Assembly: GCA_902799835.1 (NCBI GenBank) | Contig: CADCCF010000004.1 | Coordinates: 62,001 to 126,000 of the forward strand | Length of the DNA: 64,000 bases | Source of the DNA: an uncultured Pseudomonadota bacterium | Lineage (GTDB): Bacteria > Pseudomonadota > Alphaproteobacteria > RF32 > CAG-239 | Direction: 5' to 3' | In this document: piece after piece, positions 1-8,646 of the stretch | How positions within the stretch are numbered: the stretch's first letter is position 1 | How the letters are laid out: each line of letters begins with the position of its first letter | Position numbers and translations under genes: made by a program | Notes under the pieces: generated by a model | The model's database searches: none | The model's input: the letters and a program-made list of their open reading frames with translations, nothing else | Told to the model about the DNA's origin: nothing

Positions 1-730
1 CTGGCAGTGGCAAAACATGACATAAAAATATCTTTTTATCGCCATCATAAAAACAACCTTCGCTTATATGCACTCCTTGCTTGTCATTAAACCATTCGAC
101 TTCTTTTTTGTCTGCCATCATCAGTGTACGATTATCATCGGCATTTAGCAGTTTTCGTTTTGCCTTGTTTATCATATTCAATTTATCAAGCCAATATTGT
201 TGATGGCTACCGTGCCACTGCAAATGCTCAGGATAAAGATTAAGCAAAACTCCGATATCAGCAACACCTTCACAATCAGCACATTGATAACTGGACATTT
301 CAGCCACAATTACATCAGCTTTGCTATCGGCCAACTCGACCAAAGGACGACCGATATTCCCCCCCAGTTCAACATTTTTTCCCAAACACTTTAAAGTGTG
401 ATATAACAAAGCAGACGTCGTGCTCTTTCCCTTGGTTCCGGTAATTGCAATCACCAAAGTATTTTTACTCTTATTTGCAAAAAACAAATTACTACTGGAT
501 GTAATGATAATTCCTTTTTTCTTTGCTCCGGTAATCTCTTGTCGATACAAACTAACTCCCGGTGATTTAATCAAAACATCGCATTGTTCTATATCATCAG
601 TGTTATCTTCATTTATATCTATAATTTTATATGAAGCACAATGTTGCCCAACAGCTTTGATTGCTGCCTGTCCTTCTTTACCTTGTCCCCAAACACCGAT
701 AACTTTATTTTCTAAATTCTGCCATAACAT
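1..730 (-). CDS. murD2: MurD-family ligase, probably MurD2 (UDP-MurNAc-L-Ala--L-Glu ligase), 3' end outside the window
   Basis: Partial gene: the ATG is at 728-730 and the frame stays open to base 1, giving 243 residues. It is a Mur ligase. There is a glycine-rich N-terminal nucleotide-fold segment (WGQGKEG, residues 14-20) and an ATP loop GTKGKST at about 98-104, followed by GGNIGRPL and the MSSYQ motif typical of MurD. MurD adds glutamate to UDP-MurNAc-L-Ala in the cytoplasm. Its start overlaps the end of the MurL-like gene by 26 bp in another frame, so the two are almost certainly co-translated. In Xanthomonas the equivalent pair uses MurD2 to add L-Glu, which MurL then epimerises. The MurD2 assignment rests on this pairing, because the C-terminal substrate-binding domain is not visible. 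A normal D-Glu-adding MurD remains possible. Confidence 0.75.
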   Translation of the reverse strand, partial: MLWQNLENKVIGVWGQGKEGQAAIKAVGQHCASYKIIDINEDNTDDIEQCDVLIKSPGVSLYRQEITGAKKKGIIITSSSNLFFANKSKNTLVIAITGTKGKSTTSALLYHTLKCLGKNVELGGNIGRPLVELADSKADVIVAEMSSYQCADCEGVADIGVLLNLYPEHLQWHGSHQQYWLDKLNMINKAKRKLLNADDNRTLMMADKKEVEWFNDKQGVHISEGCFYDGDKKIFLCHVLPLP

Positions 731-2018
731 TGCTAAATCTTTCCGGTATTATATGTTGTCCACTCGGTACAAACAAATTATGATCATCATTTTGAATTTT
801 ATTTGCTAAGGCTTTTATTACACAATCATTCTGCCATTCCGATTTGTTTGCCAATTGTGTCAACGCCCACTTTGACTCTGCAAATTCTCCAACGCACTCA
901 AAAGGTTTATATCCCGTCAAACCGAGCAACTCCTCATACCCTTTTATCTGATTTTCATCATCAAGCGGATTTTTTCCTACAATTGCAATCAGTTTATCTC
1001 TATCCATAAATGGCGCTAAAATCAAAAACACAAAACGACATTTGTCACAATCACCGCACCAATGGTTCAACCTCTTTTCTTCATCAAGCTTAAAAGCCTT
1101 ATTACAACTGGTAAATACCTCAAAATACTTACTACATTTTTGCGCAAACAATTTCGCAATATGAATCTCACTTATCGGACGCAATATTGAAAAATACCTA
1201 AACTGAGGAGTAATTTTCTGGGTTAAAGCATAAAAATCATTCTCAAAATCATACGATTTGCTGTATTGGTGATTAATTTTAACTCCATCATAAACCATAT
1301 TACCGGATGAAGCCGAACGCTCACAACTCATCACCACATATTTTTTATTATAAATAATAGAAACCGCCCATAACATAAAAGCTAAAATCCCGGTTATCGG
1401 TACATGTCCGTTATAAACTTCCCCACTTTCATTCAAACGTAACAATTCCGGTGCTATTTTCCGTTTTATAATAATTTTATCCATGCCGGACTTAGCAATA
1501 ACATCAGCAATCGGCTTCGGCTCGCCGCAAGCAATCGCAGTGGTTTTTATACCTAAATCACGCAACAATTCTGCCGTAACACAAGAATCCTTACCGCCAC
1601 CGATTGGCAATAAAACCTCTTCATTAAAATGCAAATCTATTGGCTCTCGCTTTAGTCCTTGTTGAAACGGAAACTTAATTTTTTCAAAAAAATGCAGATT
1701 ATTGCGAACTGCAAACTCACCTAATCCGTTGATATAAAAGCGTTCAAAAAATTCTGCCTCTTGAGAATTTATCGCATAACTATCCAATACAATACTTTCA
1801 GGCAAAAAAGCCTTATAATAGCTTATACCTACTGCCAAATGCCAATATTTTAAAACATACTGCAATGCTTGTTCTTGCTGTTCAGTTAATTTTCTTGGCG
1901 AATTGGGTAAAATAAACTCTTCAACAAATTCATATTTTTCATCGACTTTGTAACTAAGAGACACCTTGCTTTCAGCAAGAGAAAAACCAAAATCATTAAA
2001 ATGAAATTCTTTATACAA
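705..2018 (-). CDS. murL: MurL: UDP-MurNAc-L-Ala-L-Glu epimerase
   Basis: The protein is 437 aa and matches my knowledge of the MurL family. MurL is an ATP- and Mg-dependent enzyme that inverts the terminal L-Glu of UDP-MurNAc-L-Ala-L-Glu to D-Glu. The N-terminal part (1-130) has no obvious motif. A PP-loop-like ATP site, GGGKDS, lies at 140-145, as in adenylating N-type ATPases. Cys305 and the cluster C321-x2-C324-x2-C327 look like a zinc-ribbon set near the C-terminus. It sits directly upstream of the MurD-like ligase and overlaps it by 26 bp, the neighbour expected for this pathway. If correct, this cell may not need glutamate racemase for its wall. The alternative is an uncharacterised PP-loop enzyme. 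Confidence 0.8.
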   Translation of the reverse strand: MYKEFHFNDFGFSLAESKVSLSYKVDEKYEFVEEFILPNSPRKLTEQQEQALQYVLKYWHLAVGISYYKAFLPESIVLDSYAINSQEAEFFERFYINGLGEFAVRNNLHFFEKIKFPFQQGLKREPIDLHFNEEVLLPIGGGKDSCVTAELLRDLGIKTTAIACGEPKPIADVIAKSGMDKIIIKRKIAPELLRLNESGEVYNGHVPITGILAFMLWAVSIIYNKKYVVMSCERSASSGNMVYDGVKINHQYSKSYDFENDFYALTQKITPQFRYFSILRPISEIHIAKLFAQKCSKYFEVFTSCNKAFKLDEEKRLNHWCGDCDKCRFVFLILAPFMDRDKLIAIVGKNPLDDENQIKGYEELLGLTGYKPFECVGEFAESKWALTQLANKSEWQNDCVIKALANKIQNDDHNLFVPSGQHIIPERFSNVMAEFRK

Positions 2019-2023
2019 TTTTC

Positions 2024-4369
2024 TTAGTCCTTAGCCTGATGCAACACAAGTTGGGTAAATGGAATTTCAATTCCTTCTTCCTCAAAACGTTTGTTTATGA
2101 TAAACCGTACATCACTAGGTGTGGTCCAACCGCCCCAAACATCACTGACATAAAATCGCACCTCAAAATCAAGACTGCTGGAACCAAAATCTTGGAATAA
2201 CACATAAGGCGCCGGCTTTTTAGCAACTTTCGGATGAGAAGCTACACATTCCAACAAAACTTTTTTAACTTTTTCTACATCAGTACCATAAGCAACCCCA
2301 ACTTTTACTCCATATCGAGCCCAATTATTTTGATGTGTAAGACTCGTTACAGCATTAGACAATACTTTAGAATTGGGAATTATAATACTTGAACGAGCGA
2401 AAGTTTCAATCTCGGTTGAACGAATATTAATTTGCTTAACCTGACCTTCTTCACCATTAATTACTACCCAATCACCTACTTTTATTGGGCGTTCAAACAA
2501 CATAATAATGCCTGACACAAAGTTATTTACAATATCTTGCAAACCTAAACCGATACCAACAGACAACGCACCAGCAATCAATGCAATATTGGATAAGTTG
2601 CCGCCCATAATGGCTATTGCCAATAATCCGGACAACACATAGCCGATATAAGCAAAACCTGATGCCAAAGAATGTTTTGTACCATTATCAATATTAGTGC
2701 GTTCCAAAATCTTAAATTCTATTCTGTTTTGCAAAAAGCGAATTACCCATAAGCAGAGCGCAAATACCAAAACTCCCCAGAATATTGATATCAAAGAAAC
2801 CTTAACTCCACCTACCGTAAATCCTGAGATCGCTTTATAGATAATATTTTGCAACACATCAACTGGCATTCCCCACAAAATAAACAATCCGACGATCAAA
2901 ACTAACATTATTAAAGGTTCAATAATCAAACCAAACCAAAAATCAACTTTACGTAAAAAAAGACGCCCTACTCTAAAATTCTTAACCCATAAAGACATAA
3001 AGAAAACTCGGCGAGCCACATCATAAACCCAACGCCGCAATATCGTATAAGCCAAAACTGCAATCAATGATACCAATATTCTATTAACAATAAAAAATGC
3101 CAATCTCGTATAACCACAAAATGACAACACTATAACACCGCAGGCAAACATTGTTACAAAAACACCTATACGAGAGGCTCTTGTTTTAGCGTTTAAGGCT
3201 TCTTCACTTTCATCATCCTCATCATTAGTATCACTGGTAAAATAAATATAACATAACCATACCATGCAAACTGCTCGCAAAGATGAGGTCAGAGCCATCA
3301 AATACAACAACAAATCATCTGAATATCCCAATTTTGCAACAATAGTTAACAAAATAGAGAATATACCTACCGTATAAATCATAAAGTTAATAGCCATAAA
3401 CAAACGCTTGGCTTTTATGGTTGACATTTTTATCAAACGCCATTTTTCATTATATGGGGTCAAAATAACTCTGGCTATTGCCCGCCCCATAATCACAACC
3501 AAAATATAATACAGTGATGTATGTAACACCAAATTGAGTAAATCATTACTCCAAAAAGCTATTTGATTTAGATGATACCAGCAATATAACACTATTGCCG
3601 TTGGTATAATACCATATGCACACCACACCGCAATTGAAGCTCTTATCTTGTTACTTAATCTCAAATTATCAGTCGGTTTACGATATCCCCAATGCTCAAT
3701 TATAAATTTGCGTAAATAATATCCTAAAACAGCAATAACTGCCATCAAAGCAAAAAACTTAAACAGTGCTAATCCAAAACCTTCTTGTTTGGTATCTTTA
3801 TATTCTTCAATAGCTGAATACGGAGATTTTATAATATCAACTAACAAATTAACCAATTGACGATTAACATTCCATAAGATCGTCGGATTAACAAAACATA
3901 ATTCTCCTTTAAGCAATCTTCCCCAAATTCTCTGATTACGAGCTTCAAAAATCTTTAAATTAAGTTCTTCAATTTTAGCCAGCAAAATATCAATCTCCGA
4001 CAAACGCGTTTTTTCAACTGTTAAATCTTGACTGAATTCTTTGCGCTTTTGTGCTATAAGCCTAGATTCTTCCGAACCTTCTTCTTTTTCACCGATTGCA
4101 TTCAATCTTTTTTCAATCAATCTCACTTCGCCATCTATATTTTGACGAGATGTGGTCAAATCTACAAAAATTTTATTTAAATACGTAGTTTTATCAACCA
4201 AAGCTTTTAAATCAACCTTATCTGCTTTGGTCATATCTTCAATTTTTTGCAATTGTATTGAAATTTCTTTATAGCTTAAATTATTTCCTAAATCATCAAC
4301 ATGAGTCGTTTGCGCCCAAGCATTACAACTCAACAAAAAAGCAAATATCCAAACGACTATTTTTTTCAT
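2024..4369 (-). CDS. Large MscS-family mechanosensitive channel
   Basis: 781 aa inner-membrane protein. A signal peptide (residues 1-19, ending CNAWA) is followed by a periplasmic coiled-coil region to about residue 150, then about ten hydrophobic segments. The MscS core lies at about 580-680: a glycine/alanine-rich pore helix (GALSVGIGLGLQD), then NNFVSGIIMLFERPIKVGDW and the beta domain with IRSTEIETFARSSIIIPNS. The C-terminal alpha/beta domain ends near 775. MscS channels open under membrane tension and release solutes on hypo-osmotic shock. The length and periplasmic extension are those of MscK/YbdG-like or DUF3772-type large members rather than the 280-residue MscS. The start overlaps the stop of the upstream Asd-like gene by 4 bp (ATGA), and murL follows after 5 bp, so 5343 to 1 looks like one operon. 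Confidence 0.88.
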   Translation of the reverse strand: MKKIVVWIFAFLLSCNAWAQTTHVDDLGNNLSYKEISIQLQKIEDMTKADKVDLKALVDKTTYLNKIFVDLTTSRQNIDGEVRLIEKRLNAIGEKEEGSEESRLIAQKRKEFSQDLTVEKTRLSEIDILLAKIEELNLKIFEARNQRIWGRLLKGELCFVNPTILWNVNRQLVNLLVDIIKSPYSAIEEYKDTKQEGFGLALFKFFALMAVIAVLGYYLRKFIIEHWGYRKPTDNLRLSNKIRASIAVWCAYGIIPTAIVLYCWYHLNQIAFWSNDLLNLVLHTSLYYILVVIMGRAIARVILTPYNEKWRLIKMSTIKAKRLFMAINFMIYTVGIFSILLTIVAKLGYSDDLLLYLMALTSSLRAVCMVWLCYIYFTSDTNDEDDESEEALNAKTRASRIGVFVTMFACGVIVLSFCGYTRLAFFIVNRILVSLIAVLAYTILRRWVYDVARRVFFMSLWVKNFRVGRLFLRKVDFWFGLIIEPLIMLVLIVGLFILWGMPVDVLQNIIYKAISGFTVGGVKVSLISIFWGVLVFALCLWVIRFLQNRIEFKILERTNIDNGTKHSLASGFAYIGYVLSGLLAIAIMGGNLSNIALIAGALSVGIGLGLQDIVNNFVSGIIMLFERPIKVGDWVVINGEEGQVKQINIRSTEIETFARSSIIIPNSKVLSNAVTSLTHQNNWARYGVKVGVAYGTDVEKVKKVLLECVASHPKVAKKPAPYVLFQDFGSSSLDFEVRFYVSDVWGGWTTPSDVRFIINKRFEEEGIEIPFTQLVLHQAKD

Positions 4370-5343
4370 TTTATCTCTTTCTTTAACATTTTAACAATCA
4401 AATCACAAATTGTGATGGCCATTATTTTTGTCTCATCACCGGCTGTCCAAAAACTAATTGCCTTTTCTCGACTCTCATCTTGACGAACACGACTGACAAA
4501 AACATCATATTCACCTTGAACATCAGTCAAAGCCGCATATCCTCCGTCTTTTTGACTGTTCACCACCAAAATGCCTCTGGACTTTTTCCATACAGCCAAA
4601 GCATCCTCCGGTGTAATTTCTTGTTTGAATTTTACACTGACAAAAGCCCCCGCTCCCACAAACACCGGAGCCACGGCACAATTAGCATGGATTTTAACTT
4701 TATCACCTAGAACCCTTTTTAAGTCAACCGCCAGCTGCCACTCATACTCTGTTTCTTCCCCAATAAAAGAACCGACCTGAGGAATAACATTAAAAGCCAA
4801 AGTTTTAGGAAAAATCTTTTTATCATCAGGATTATCGTTCATCAAAATACGCCGCGTATGATTATACAATTCGCTCATACCATCTTGCCCGGCAATATCA
4901 GCTCCTACTAACAGGGTAAACTGTAAACTTTCAACACAAAAGTTTTTTAACGGCTTAACTGCCTTAGCAATCAACAATGCTAATCCGTGTGGAACATTAA
5001 CCACATTTTCAACAGTTCCATCTCCTTCGATAACATAAGGAATTTCAGCATAATCACTCAAAGCATCCGTAGCATTAATAACTCTAACCCCAGTCTTAGC
5101 CCATTTGTGGGCATATTCTCTTGCTAGCTGCTCATCGCCGACAAAAACTGCCAAATCATATTCTTCTGCTTTTGCTTGCGCAATATTTTGCACCGCAAAA
5201 ACCTTATCTACACAATCTATTTCTTCTCCGGCTTGGGTTTTACGAGCAAATACATCCGCATCAAAAGCCTTACCCTTATTCAGCAAAGCTTCCAAAACTT
5301 CGCGCACTGCCTTAACTTCACCCAAAATTGCCATTTTTTTCAT
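4366..5343 (-). CDS. Aspartate-semialdehyde dehydrogenase paralogue lacking catalytic residues
   Basis: 325 aa with the overall layout of Asd: a short Rossmann-like N-terminus, a central dimerisation/catalytic domain and the C-terminal helix. Recognisable blocks are VKPL (129-132), GMSELYNHTR (155-164), NVIPQVGSF (185-193), APVFVG (225-230) and VSRVRQDES (283-291). True Asd needs Cys in the NPNC segment, Gln, Arg and His. Here the NPNC block reads NVPHG with Gly120 at the Cys position, the CxRVPVFxGH block reads NCAVAPVFVGA so Arg becomes Val224 and His becomes Ala231, and the QAASG block is not conserved. The N-terminal GxTGxVG loop is also degenerate (LGEVKAVRE). It is probably not a working dehydrogenase. 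A regulatory or structural role is possible but unknown. It heads the operon containing mscS, murL and murD2. Confidence 0.7.
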   Translation of the reverse strand: MKKMAILGEVKAVREVLEALLNKGKAFDADVFARKTQAGEEIDCVDKVFAVQNIAQAKAEEYDLAVFVGDEQLAREYAHKWAKTGVRVINATDALSDYAEIPYVIEGDGTVENVVNVPHGLALLIAKAVKPLKNFCVESLQFTLLVGADIAGQDGMSELYNHTRRILMNDNPDDKKIFPKTLAFNVIPQVGSFIGEETEYEWQLAVDLKRVLGDKVKIHANCAVAPVFVGAGAFVSVKFKQEITPEDALAVWKKSRGILVVNSQKDGGYAALTDVQGEYDVFVSRVRQDESREKAISFWTAGDETKIMAITICDLIVKMLKKEIK

Positions 5344-5433
5344 ATTATCAATTCCCTATCCCAAGCCACTTTACAATATTCTTTTATAAAAGATTTAACA
5401 ATAAAATCTGTTGTGCTATTAACAATTTTCTTT

Positions 5434-5476
5434 ATAAACAAAATAACCCTCATTGCTTTTTGAAAGCAACAAGGGC
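5434..5476 (-). terminator. Rho-independent terminator of the 114-aa membrane protein gene
   Basis: The stem pairs AGGG/CCCT and TTGCTTT/AAAGCAA with a small internal bulge and a three-base loop. It is followed on the minus strand by the T-rich run TTATTTTG. It lies directly downstream of the stop at 5485 and upstream of the Asd-like gene. Confidence 0.6.
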
Positions 5477-5484
5477 TGTAAAAG

Positions 5485-5829
5485 TCATTTTTTTGTGCGT
5501 TTTATACTTATCAATGGCAAAGACGCTGCCGCTAATACGATTAAGACTGCCACCCAATTGTAATCTGTCAATTTGAAACCGCAGACAATTAACATAACAC
5601 CTGCCGCCCAAACAAACATCATACAAAAGGCATACATTGTTCTGTTGTGGATTTTTCTAACCAAATCTTGGTTTTGCGGATTATTTTCCGCTTGTTTGTG
5701 TTTGAGTTCTGGATGTTTCTTGTACAATTTGATAAACTGCACAAGCACCACACCAAAATACACCAAGAAAATCAAGGACCATATAACCACATAGCCCTTT
5801 ACATCTTGAAATAAAATAGTTTGTTCCAT
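5485..5829 (-). CDS. Small inner-membrane protein, unknown function
   Basis: 114 aa. There are three likely membrane helices: about residues 14-34, 67-85 and 91-108. A charged, asparagine/glutamine-rich cytoplasmic or periplasmic loop (LYKKHPELKHKQAENN) lies between the first two. The C-terminus is basic (SIKRTKK). I do not recognise the family. It stands alone, divergent from hisS across 150 bp, and ends in its own terminator. No clear Shine-Dalgarno precedes the ATG. Confidence 0.6.
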   Translation of the reverse strand: MEQTILFQDVKGYVVIWSLIFLVYFGVVLVQFIKLYKKHPELKHKQAENNPQNQDLVRKIHNRTMYAFCMMFVWAAGVMLIVCGFKLTDYNWVAVLIVLAAASLPLISIKRTKK

Positions 5830-5979
5830 AATTTTTTTAAATTTTAATAAATAGATAGAATTATAATTTTATACTCCACTCATTAAGTAAAAATCACCTT
5901 AATGTCAAGTATATTCTTGACATAAGTTTTAAAATGGCTTTTACTAGAAAATCGATTAAATTTTAACAATAAAGGATAT

Positions 5980-7287
5980 ATGACAATGACCGCACGTACT
6001 TTGCAAGGTTTTATGGAGCTGTTACCGCAAGAGCAAATTGTATTCAACCGTATCAAATCGGTCATTGCCCATACTTATGAGTTGTTCGGTTATGCACCTT
6101 TAGATACTCCGGTATTGGAATTGGCCGAAGTTTTGTTGTCCAAATCCGGTGGCGAAACGGAAAAACAAATTTATGAGTTCAAAAAAGGCGACACTGATTT
6201 GGCCATGCGTTTTGACTTGACCGTACCTTTGGCCAAATATACCGCACTTTATGCCAATGATTTGACTTTTCCGTTTAAGCGCTATCAAATCGGCAAAGTT
6301 TATCGCGGTGAACGCCCACAAAAAGGTCGTTTCAGAGAATTTTATCAGTGCGATATTGATGTTATTGATCGCGACGAATTGGATATTGTTTATGATGCCG
6401 AGTTGCCTGCGGTAATTTACACGATTTTCAAAGAGTTAAACCTTCCGTCATTTAAAATTTATATTAACAATCGCAAACTCTTGAGTGGCTATTTAGAGGC
6501 GTTGAATATTGCTGATAAAACGGTTGATGTTTTGCGTTTGGTTGACAAGATTAAAAAGCTTCCTGAAGAAGTATTTTTGGCTGAATTAAAGGATTTAGGT
6601 CTGCCGGAAGACAAAAACAATCAGTTACTTAATTTTATAAAAATCAAAGGATTAAATAAAGAAATTATAGCAAAACTTGAAGATTTGAAGATTGAAAATC
6701 AGAATTTCGTTGCTGGTTTGAGTGAGTTAAAAACTGTGATTGAAAAGGCTCAAGCTTTCGGTGTACCGGAGCAAAATATTCAAATTGATTTGAGCATTAC
6801 TCGCGGACTTGATTACTACACCGGCACGGTTTATGAAACATTTTTCGATGATTATCCGCAATTTGGCTCAGTTTGTTCGGGCGGCAGATACGACAACTTA
6901 TCCTCGGTATTTTCCAACCAAAAACTGCCCGGTGTCGGCATTTCAATCGGCTTAACCAGATTGTTTGACCAGCTCAAAGACAATAATTTGTTAGAGTTTA
7001 AGACACTCACCCCAAACAAAGCTTTGATAATCACTCAAGGAGCCGAATTTGATGCTTTGGCCGCTCAAGTTGCTGCTCAACTGCGTCAAAACAATATTGC
7101 CGCAGATGTTATGCATCGCAGTTGCAAGTTTAAGAAAAAAATGGAATATGCCAACAAAATCGGCGTTCCTTATTTGATTATCATCGGCGAAGAAGAAGCA
7201 CAAAGCGAATTGTTTACCGTTAAAAATATGATATCCGGTGAACAAAACAAACTTTCCGTTGCTGAGATAATCAAACAATTACACTAA
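5980..7287 (+). CDS. hisS: Histidine--tRNA ligase
   Basis: 435 aa class II aminoacyl-tRNA synthetase that charges tRNA-His in the cytoplasm. Class II motif 2 is visible as KVYRGERPQKGRFREFYQCD. The two histidine-specific motifs are LDYYTGTVYE (about 270-280) and GGRYDNL (about 301-307), with motif 3 as GVGISIGLTRL. The C-terminal anticodon-binding domain (about 345-435) contains CKFKKKMEYANKIGVPYL. Length is as expected. Two ATGs six bases apart (5980, 5986) could both serve as start. A purine-rich AAAGGA precedes them. Confidence 0.96.
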   Translation: MTMTARTLQGFMELLPQEQIVFNRIKSVIAHTYELFGYAPLDTPVLELAEVLLSKSGGETEKQIYEFKKGDTDLAMRFDLTVPLAKYTALYANDLTFPFKRYQIGKVYRGERPQKGRFREFYQCDIDVIDRDELDIVYDAELPAVIYTIFKELNLPSFKIYINNRKLLSGYLEALNIADKTVDVLRLVDKIKKLPEEVFLAELKDLGLPEDKNNQLLNFIKIKGLNKEIIAKLEDLKIENQNFVAGLSELKTVIEKAQAFGVPEQNIQIDLSITRGLDYYTGTVYETFFDDYPQFGSVCSGGRYDNLSSVFSNQKLPGVGISIGLTRLFDQLKDNNLLEFKTLTPNKALIITQGAEFDALAAQVAAQLRQNNIAADVMHRSCKFKKKMEYANKIGVPYLIIIGEEEAQSELFTVKNMISGEQNKLSVAEIIKQLH

Positions 7288-7323
7288 AATTTGTTATCTT
7301 TATCGGAATAACACTATCAAAAA

Positions 7324-8121
7324 TTAAGCTTGATCCACTTTCAAACCTCGCAAGTATTCAACATCCCTAACCCATGGTGACATATCTTGCGGCAATTCAT
7401 GTCCGGTTTCCATTGTAATTATAGCATCATCTCGCGTAAAACTTAAAAGCTTGGCCAAATCATAATCACCTTCGCCATAATGTCCATGGTTATCGTCTGT
7501 TCCACTCCAATCACTGTCACACAAATGATACATATCCGGATTTAGATCGGTATAATCTTGAATATCTTGCCACTTATTGCGGGCAAACGAATTAGAAGCA
7601 CAAATACCATGACAAAAATCATAACAAAACTTACATCCGGTTTCTGCCTTTATTCGTGCAATTTCTTGCGGAGTTGTTCCTTGAAAATGCATTTTATCAA
7701 TCGGACAATACTCCGGCAGATTTTCAACGGCCAGTCGCTCATCAGCTATCAACCTAAATTGGCGAATGGTTTCATCAATGCCGTATTCCTTATTACCATA
7801 ACCGACATGCAAAATAATTATCTCACTATCCAATAAATCAGCAAATCTTTGGGCAGAATCCAACAAACGACGATTATTTTGATAAGCCGCAGGATTACAA
7901 GTATTAACCCCCTGCCCTTGGTGCGGAGCATGAATAACCACCTTCATTTGCCCCTTAACTTGTCGTGCAATTATGGAGTTTGTATCTGCAAAACTATCCG
8001 GCAAAGCCATAAGTTCCAAAAAATCGAATGTCCCGTTTTTAACCAATTCAACACATTCATTGGCTAAATCAGGTTTTGATATGAAATTTTGTGTAAAAAG
8101 TTTGGCTCCGAATTTTCGCAT
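7324..8121 (-). CDS. Xylose-isomerase-like TIM-barrel protein (AP_endonuc_2 family)
   Basis: 265 aa, a single TIM-barrel domain of the sugar-phosphate isomerase/endonuclease IV superfamily. Probable metal ligands are spaced as in that family: Glu133 (AVENLP), Asp168 and His171 (YDFCHG), His199 (MYHLCDSDW) and Glu238 (METGHE). VVIHAPHQG at 61-69 and ILHVGYG at 103-109 form early barrel strands. The family includes sugar epimerases, isomerases and AP endonucleases, so the substrate cannot be read from the sequence. It is convergent with hisS, with a 36-bp gap, and has no operon partner. Confidence 0.7.
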   Translation of the reverse strand: MRKFGAKLFTQNFISKPDLANECVELVKNGTFDFLELMALPDSFADTNSIIARQVKGQMKVVIHAPHQGQGVNTCNPAAYQNNRRLLDSAQRFADLLDSEIIILHVGYGNKEYGIDETIRQFRLIADERLAVENLPEYCPIDKMHFQGTTPQEIARIKAETGCKFCYDFCHGICASNSFARNKWQDIQDYTDLNPDMYHLCDSDWSGTDDNHGHYGEGDYDLAKLLSFTRDDAIITMETGHELPQDMSPWVRDVEYLRGLKVDQA

Positions 8122-8225
8122 TTTATTACCTCTGGTTATTATTCCAACCTCGCCTGATGGTAGAATAAAAATAAGATAAATACAATAATTATTATTCCGG
8201 CAATCTTATCAAACTAACAATAACC

Positions 8226-8274
8226 AACAAAAAAACACCCTCATAAAGAGGGGTTTTTTATTGGTGATCCCAGC
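8226..8274 (-). repeat. Duplicated tRNA-Glu 3' end followed by a terminator
   Basis: Positions 8262-8274 carry on the minus strand GCTGGGATCACCA, the last 13 bases of the tRNA-Glu(CTC) gene 175 bases upstream, without the rest of the tRNA. It runs straight into ATAAAAAACCCCTC and its hairpin partner GAGGGTGTTTTTTT. The unit is therefore a tRNA-end fragment plus terminator, as in the array downstream of tRNA-Glu(TTC). Confidence 0.75.
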
Positions 8275-8309
8275 TCGACTACTCTGCGCCATAAATGGCT
8301 TGAGTTGCA

Positions 8310-8365
8310 ACTGCGTTCGTTCGCAATATATTGCTCACCGGCACACCCCGTGTGCCTCTCGCTTG
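8310..8365 (-). repeat. Structured 56-bp repeat, copy A
   Basis: Read on the minus strand, it contains the perfect hairpin GGCACAC-GGG-GTGTGCC followed by the 12-bp palindrome GCAATATATTGC. A close copy, also downstream of a tRNA-Glu gene, is at 30273-30329. There the palindrome reads GCGATATATCGC, so paired positions have changed together. The covariation argues for a folded RNA or a constrained palindromic DNA site. Confidence 0.65.
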
Positions 8366-8411
8366 TTGTCAAACTCGCTCCTGCGATTTCGAGCTTTCTA
8401 TGAATATAACC

Positions 8412-8449
8412 ATTAAAAAAGACCACCTTAAAAGGTGGCCTTTTTTAAT
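8412..8449 (-). terminator. Terminator of tRNA-Glu(CTC) with extended arms
   Basis: AAGGCCACCTT/AAGGTGGTCTT forms the core stem directly after the encoded CCA and is followed by a T run. The flanking bases are also inverted (CCATTAAAAAA and TTTTTTAATGG), so the hairpin arms reach into the tRNA 3' end. Confidence 0.75.
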
Positions 8450-8524
8450 GGTGATCCCAGCGAGACTCGAACTCGCGTTACCGCCGTGAGAGGGCGATGT
8501 CCTAGACCGCTAGACGATGGGACC
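8449..8524 (-). tRNA. tRNA-Glu, anticodon CTC
   Basis: A complete 76-nt cloverleaf with encoded CCA. The acceptor GGTCCCA pairs with TGGGATC (one G-U pair), the discriminator is A, and the anticodon loop CTCTCAC gives CTC between stems CGCC and GGCG. The T-arm is GCGAGTTCGAGTCTCGC. A consensus-like promoter lies 18-46 bases upstream. Confidence 0.95.
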
Positions 8525-8541
8525 AATGTTTTATGTGCACA

Positions 8542-8570
8542 CTTATAAACATAAAAAAAATAACTTGCAA
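8542..8570 (-). promoter_or_regulatory. Sigma-70 promoter of tRNA-Glu(CTC)
   Basis: TTGCAA (8570-8565) and TATAAG (8547-8542) with a 17-base spacer on the minus strand. The -10 ends about 18 bases before the mature tRNA 5' end. Confidence 0.7.
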
Positions 8571-8581
8571 GCATTTTTTAC

Positions 8582-8625
8582 AAAAAAAAGCCTTATTTAT
8601 GCTTTTATTAGCACAAATAAGGCTT
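8582..8625 (-). terminator. Terminator of the 207-aa gene
   Basis: AAGCCTTATTT pairs with AAATAAGGCTT around a 16-base loop that itself contains GTGC/GCAT. It is followed on the minus strand by seven T residues. Confidence 0.75.
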
Positions 8626-8646
8626 CTTTGTAGCACTAAACTAAAA

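Larger units (their letters stand above)
8122..8448. other. Gene-free stretch holding the downstream array of tRNA-Glu(CTC)
   Basis: No credible coding frame. Read on the minus strand from the tRNA, it holds a long-armed terminator, a spacer of about 135 bases containing a structured repeat (8310-8365), a second copy of the tRNA 3' end, and a second terminator. The part from 8122 to about 8230 is AT-rich with nothing recognisable beyond room for the promoter of the TIM-barrel gene. Confidence 0.6.

Noticed and set aside
197..809. Two plus-strand open frames of 65 and 129 codons
   Set aside because: They lie antisense to the MurD-like frame, which has clear motifs throughout. The plus-strand products have no domain or ribosome site.
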